Shown here one piece after another: positions 61,196 to 64,000 of a stretch of DNA of 64,000 nt. This DNA is from Thermoflexus hugenholtzii JAD2 (lineage in GTDB: Bacteria; Chloroflexota; Anaerolineae; Thermoflexales; Thermoflexaceae), in NCBI RefSeq assembly GCF_900187885.1, contig NZ_FYEK01000027.1, positions 318,010-382,009 on the forward strand. Direction: 5' to 3'. The notes beneath the pieces were generated by a model, which was given only the letters and a program-made list of their open reading frames with translations, made no database searches and was not told the DNA's origin. The position numbers were made by a program, and so were the translations under genes. Positions within the stretch are counted from its first letter, which is position 1. Each line of letters starts with the position of its first letter.

Positions 61196-61435
61196 CTACT
61201 TCACCATGTGTTTCTCGATGTAGGCCACCGCCTCCCCCACCGTGGTGATCTTCTGCGCGTCCTCGTCGGAGATCTCACCTCCGAAACGCTCCTCCAGAGC
61301 CATGATGAGCTCTACCAGATCAAGGGAATCGGCTTCCAGATCCTCCCGGAAGCGAGCTTCCGGGGTTACCTTCTCCGGCGGCACCCCGAGCACTTCGACG
61401 ATGACGTCCCGCACCTGTTCGAACACCGTGCTCAT
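61196..61435 (-). CDS. acpP: Acyl carrier protein
   Basis: 79 residues from ATG 61435, GGAGGTTTCT upstream. Four-helix carrier with the phosphopantetheine site [16 protein letters not shown]; Ser37 follows Asp36. Acidic throughout, normal length. It carries acyl groups in fatty-acid synthesis. It stands alone rather than beside fabD, fabF or rnc. Confidence 0.93.
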   Translation of the reverse strand: MSTVFEQVRDVIVEVLGVPPEKVTPEARFREDLEADSLDLVELIMALEERFGGEISDEDAQKITTVGEAVAYIEKHMVK

Positions 61436-61463
61436 AGAAACCTCCCGTTCGCGTTTGTTTAGG

Positions 61464-61491
61464 ATTCTACCCGGCGTCGGAGGGACGTCAA
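61464..61491 (-). promoter_or_regulatory. Probable promoter of acpP
   Basis: Minus strand TTGACG, 16 bases, TAGAAT; transcription would start about 20 bases before the ATG. Confidence 0.55.
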
Positions 61492-61532
61492 GGCGACCTT
61501 CAGACCTCCGGGCGTATCCCCGGATCCCATCC

Positions 61533-61562
61533 TTGACATGCCCCTCCGCGCCAAAGTAAGAT
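61533..61562 (+). promoter_or_regulatory. Probable promoter of the fni / polyprenyl synthase pair
   Basis: TTGACA, 18 bases, TAAGAT. Start of transcription near 61570, giving about 100 bases of leader before the ATG at 61674. Confidence 0.5.
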
Positions 61563-61673
61563 GATTCCGCATTAAGTGCAAACACCACAGGATGGTGCAT
61601 GTTACGCCTCAGGACCGGACGGCGGGAGCGAGCCGTTCGCCTGTAGATCCAGGGAAGGAGAGCGCGTCCTTCG

Positions 61674-62693
61674 ATGATCTCGCAGCGGAAAGCGGATCAC
61701 ATCCGGATCAATCTGGAGGAAGATGTCAGCTTCGGGCGGCTCACCACCGGATTCGAGCGCTTGCGGTTCATCCATCGGGCCCTTCCCGAGCTGGACCTTC
61801 GGGAGGTGGATCTCTCCACCACGTTCTTCGGCAGGCCCCTGCAGGCTCCGTTGCTGATCTCCTCGATGACCGGCGGCACGGAGGAGGCAGCCCGCATCAA
61901 CCGGAACCTGGCGGAGGCCGCGCAGGCCCGGGGCATCGCCATGGGCCTGGGCTCTATGCGCGCCGTCCTGGAACACCCGGAGCTCCTGCCTACCTTCCAG
62001 GTCCGTCGCTATGCCCCGGACATCCTGTTGTTTGCGAACCTGGGGGCGGTGCAGCTGAACTATGGCTACACGGTGGACCACTGCCGGCGGGCGGTGGAGC
62101 TGGTGGAGGCGGACGCGTTGATCCTCCACCTCAACCCCTTGCAGGAGGCCCTTCAGCCGGAAGGGGATACGAACTTCTCGGATCTCCTACGCAAGATCGA
62201 GGCCGTGTGCCGCGCCCTCCCGGTTCCGGTGGTGGTGAAGGAAGTCGGATGGGGGATCTCCGAAGAAGTCGCTCGCCTCCTCGCCGACGCCGGGGTGGCG
62301 GCCCTCGACGTCGCCGGGGCCGGGGGCACCTCCTGGAGCCAGGTGGAGATGCATCGGGCGCCGGACGAGGTGCACCGGCAGGTGGCCGCTGCCTTCCGGG
62401 AGTGGGGGATCCCCACCGTCGAGGCCCTCCGGATGGCCCGCCGGGGGGCGCCGGATCTCCCCCTCATCGCCAGCGGAGGGATCCGAGACGGCGTGGAGGC
62501 GGCCAAGGCGCTGGCCCTGGGAGCTTCCCTGGTCGGGATGGCCGGGCCTTTCCTACGCGCAGCGGTGGTCTCCGCGGAGGCGGTGCTGGAGACCATCGAG
62601 ATCATCACCCGCCAGCTGCGCATTGCCATGTTCTGCGTCGGGGCGCGAAACCTCGACGCCCTGCGTCGCGTTCCCCTGATCGAGGAGCGCTGA
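61674..62693 (+). CDS. fni: Type 2 isopentenyl-diphosphate delta-isomerase
   Basis: 339 residues. FMN- and NADPH-dependent enzyme that interconverts isopentenyl and dimethylallyl diphosphate. [14 protein letters not shown] at the start, [18 protein letters not shown] near 63-80, [44 protein letters not shown] and [16 protein letters not shown] are all family motifs. ATG 61674; the ribosome site (GGAGAG) is somewhat distant. Followed by a polyprenyl synthase gene after 53 bases, so the pair forms an isoprenoid unit. Confidence 0.93.
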   Translation: MISQRKADHIRINLEEDVSFGRLTTGFERLRFIHRALPELDLREVDLSTTFFGRPLQAPLLISSMTGGTEEAARINRNLAEAAQARGIAMGLGSMRAVLEHPELLPTFQVRRYAPDILLFANLGAVQLNYGYTVDHCRRAVELVEADALILHLNPLQEALQPEGDTNFSDLLRKIEAVCRALPVPVVVKEVGWGISEEVARLLADAGVAALDVAGAGGTSWSQVEMHRAPDEVHRQVAAAFREWGIPTVEALRMARRGAPDLPLIASGGIRDGVEAAKALALGASLVGMAGPFLRAAVVSAEAVLETIEIITRQLRIAMFCVGARNLDALRRVPLIEER

Positions 62694-62746
62694 GCGGGCC
62701 GCGCGGGGGACGCGGCTTCGCGGATCGGACCGGGGAGGGATGTCCG

Positions 62747-63757
62747 GTGAGGAGCACCTGGGAATCGTTTTTCGCGGAATGGTTGCCGCCCCTGGAGGCG
62801 GAGATGCGCCAGGCGGTGGGGGAGCCGACCCATCCCGGGGAGCAACTCTTCTACGGGATGCTGATGTATCACCTGGGATGGGCCGACGCGCAGCTCCGGC
62901 CGGCCCGGGTCGATGCCGGCAAACGGATCCGCCCCATGCTCTGCCTGCTGGCCTGCGCCGCCGGCGGGGGGGATCCCGCCCAGGCCCTGCCCGCCGCCGC
63001 GGCCATCGAGCTCCTCCACAATTTCTCCCTGATCCACGACGACATTCAGGATCGCAGCCAGACCCGCCGGGGCCGTCCTACGGTGTGGGCCCTGTGGGGG
63101 GTGGCCCAGGCCATCAACGCGGGGGACGCATTGTTCGTCATCGCCCATCGCGCCCTCTGGCGCCTCCGCCAGCGCGGGGTCCCGGCGGAGCGGATCTTGG
63201 AGGTGGCGGAGCGCTTCGACGCGGCCTGTCTGATGTTGACCAAAGGACAGCACCTGGACCTGGCCTTCGAGACGGCGGATCGGGTGACGGTGGCGGATTA
63301 CCTGGAGATGATCCGGGGTAAGACCGCCGCCCTGCTGGCGGCCTCCCTGGGGATCGGCGCCCGCCTGGCGGGGTTCCCCCCCCAGGAGCTGGAGGCTTTC
63401 GGGGAGGCGCTGGGGATGGCCTTTCAGGTCCAGGATGACCTCCTGGGGATCTGGGGGGATCCGGCGGTCACCGGAAAGCCCGTGGCCGATGACCTGCGGG
63501 CGCGCAAGAAGACCCTTCCGGTGATCTACGCCATGGAGCGGGCTCCGGGGTTCGCCGAACGCTATCGCGCGCCGGACACCCCCCTGGAGGTCCTGCTTCG
63601 GGATCTGGAGGCGTGTGGGGCTCGGGCCGAGGCGGAGGCCACGGCCGCGGTGTTCACCCGACAGGCTCTGGAGGCCCTGGAGCGGGCCGGGCTTCGAAAC
63701 CCCTACGGGGAAGCGTTGCGGGAACTCGCGCTGGCCCTGCTCTCTCGATCCCGGTGA
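62747..63757 (+). CDS. Polyprenyl diphosphate synthase (FPP/GGPP synthase family)
   Basis: 336 residues from GTG 62747, preceded by GGAGGGATGTCCG; an ATG seven bases upstream is in a different frame. First aspartate-rich motif HDDIQDRSQTRRGRPTVW near 104-121 and second motif FQVQDDLLGIWGDPAVTGKPVADDLRARKKTLP near 225-257, with GKRIRPMLCLLAC near 63. It extends allylic diphosphates to C15-C20 or longer chains. The DDIQD form and residue size fit GGPP synthases but chain length cannot be read safely. Confidence 0.9.
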   Translation: MRSTWESFFAEWLPPLEAEMRQAVGEPTHPGEQLFYGMLMYHLGWADAQLRPARVDAGKRIRPMLCLLACAAGGGDPAQALPAAAAIELLHNFSLIHDDIQDRSQTRRGRPTVWALWGVAQAINAGDALFVIAHRALWRLRQRGVPAERILEVAERFDAACLMLTKGQHLDLAFETADRVTVADYLEMIRGKTAALLAASLGIGARLAGFPPQELEAFGEALGMAFQVQDDLLGIWGDPAVTGKPVADDLRARKKTLPVIYAMERAPGFAERYRAPDTPLEVLLRDLEACGARAEAEATAAVFTRQALEALERAGLRNPYGEALRELALALLSRSR

Positions 63758-63878
63758 AACCGGAGAGATCATCCCGCCGTCGGGACTCCCTCGTGGGATC
63801 CTCGCTTCACACCCCTCTGCTGCCTCGAGTTAAACTACATCTGTGCGAATCCTTTCCCCGCTTGCGCAAGGAGGCGAG

Positions 63879-64000
63879 ATGGCCGTAGAGCGCATCCAGA
63901 CCGTGGAGATCCAGGAGGAGGTCCAGCAGGCCTATCTTTCCTACGCGATGAGTGTGATTGTGGCGCGGGCGCTGCCGGACGTGCGGGACGGGCTGAAGCC
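63879..64000 (+). CDS. gyrA: DNA gyrase subunit A, N-terminal 41 codons (cut by the window end)
   Basis: ATG 63879 after AAGGAGGCGAG. The fragment includes [20 protein letters not shown] and PDVRDGLKP, the invariant start of type IIA topoisomerase A subunits just ahead of the quinolone-resistance region. The rest lies outside the window; ParC cannot be fully excluded. Confidence 0.9.
   Translation, partial: MAVERIQTVEIQEEVQQAYLSYAMSVIVARALPDVRDGLK

Noticed and set aside
62740..63321. Plus-strand frame starting at ATG 62740 as the polyprenyl synthase start
   Set aside because: It is in another frame; the GTG at 62747 is in frame with both aspartate-rich motifs and has the ribosome site.

Overview
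The window (GC-rich, densely packed, frequent ATGA stop/start overlaps) looks like a chromosomal segment of a thermophilic Chloroflexota bacterium. The pointers are indirect: a RicT/YaaT homologue, an FMN-dependent type 2 IPP isomerase, a processive glycolipid glycosyltransferase, Uma2-family proteins, a secreted protein ending in VYLPLIAR-like residues, and a complete type III-A CRISPR locus. The phylum call is inference; no marker here is decisive.

Layout. 1-11.2 kb: a plus-strand cell-surface glycan locus with an O-antigen-ligase-like protein, a GT2 glycosyltransferase fused to a membrane module, three large GT-C-like membrane proteins, a sialidase-fold (BNR) membrane-anchored protein and a GT4 glycosyltransferase. 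11.2-15.8 kb: a minus-strand multi-domain surface protein and a polytopic DUF6020-like protein, both of visibly lower GC. 15.9-25.6 kb: a GlcF-like iron-sulfur protein, radical SAM protein, RicT, FAD oxidoreductase, sugar-dehydrogenase lipoprotein, then on the minus strand YfhO, an S41 protease and tRNA-Val with promoter and terminator. 26-33.2 kb: GMC oxidoreductase, a D-cysteine-desulfhydrase-like enzyme, then EamA transporter, a tandem-amidase protein and RecF on the minus strand. 33.2-41 kb: two sugar ABC permeases, tRNA-Leu, an unknown 442-residue protein, a Uma2 protein, a class V aminotransferase, a dense palindrome cluster, a THEP1-like NTPase and a DUF2157 membrane protein.

40.9-53.4 kb: the centrepiece, a complete type III-A (Csm) locus read on the minus strand: cas6-cas10-csm2-csm3-csm4-csm5-csm6-cas1-cas2, then a leader with a TTGACA-17-TATCAT promoter and an array of 29 good repeats plus one decayed trailer repeat. 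The array, leader and genes all point the same way. Cas10 keeps both its HD and GGDD motifs and Csm6 keeps CARF and HEPN motifs, so cyclic-oligoadenylate signalling should be intact, but Csm3 carries Glu where the catalytic Asp is expected. Most spacers read as open coding sequence on the plus strand, and three contain a Shine-Dalgarno plus ATG, so the crRNAs would be antisense to mRNA.

53.6-64 kb: a glycolipid glycosyltransferase, a second Uma2 protein, a fused two-domain xanthine-dehydrogenase-type molybdoenzyme, an ABC ATPase with an unknown exported partner, acyl carrier protein, fni, a polyprenyl synthase and the first 41 codons of gyrA. Non-coding DNA of note: REP-like elements near 25.9 kb, a palindromic duplicated cluster at 38.6-38.9 kb, twin 43-bp palindromes between cas2 and the CRISPR leader, and a perfect 28-nt palindrome at 54.93 kb.
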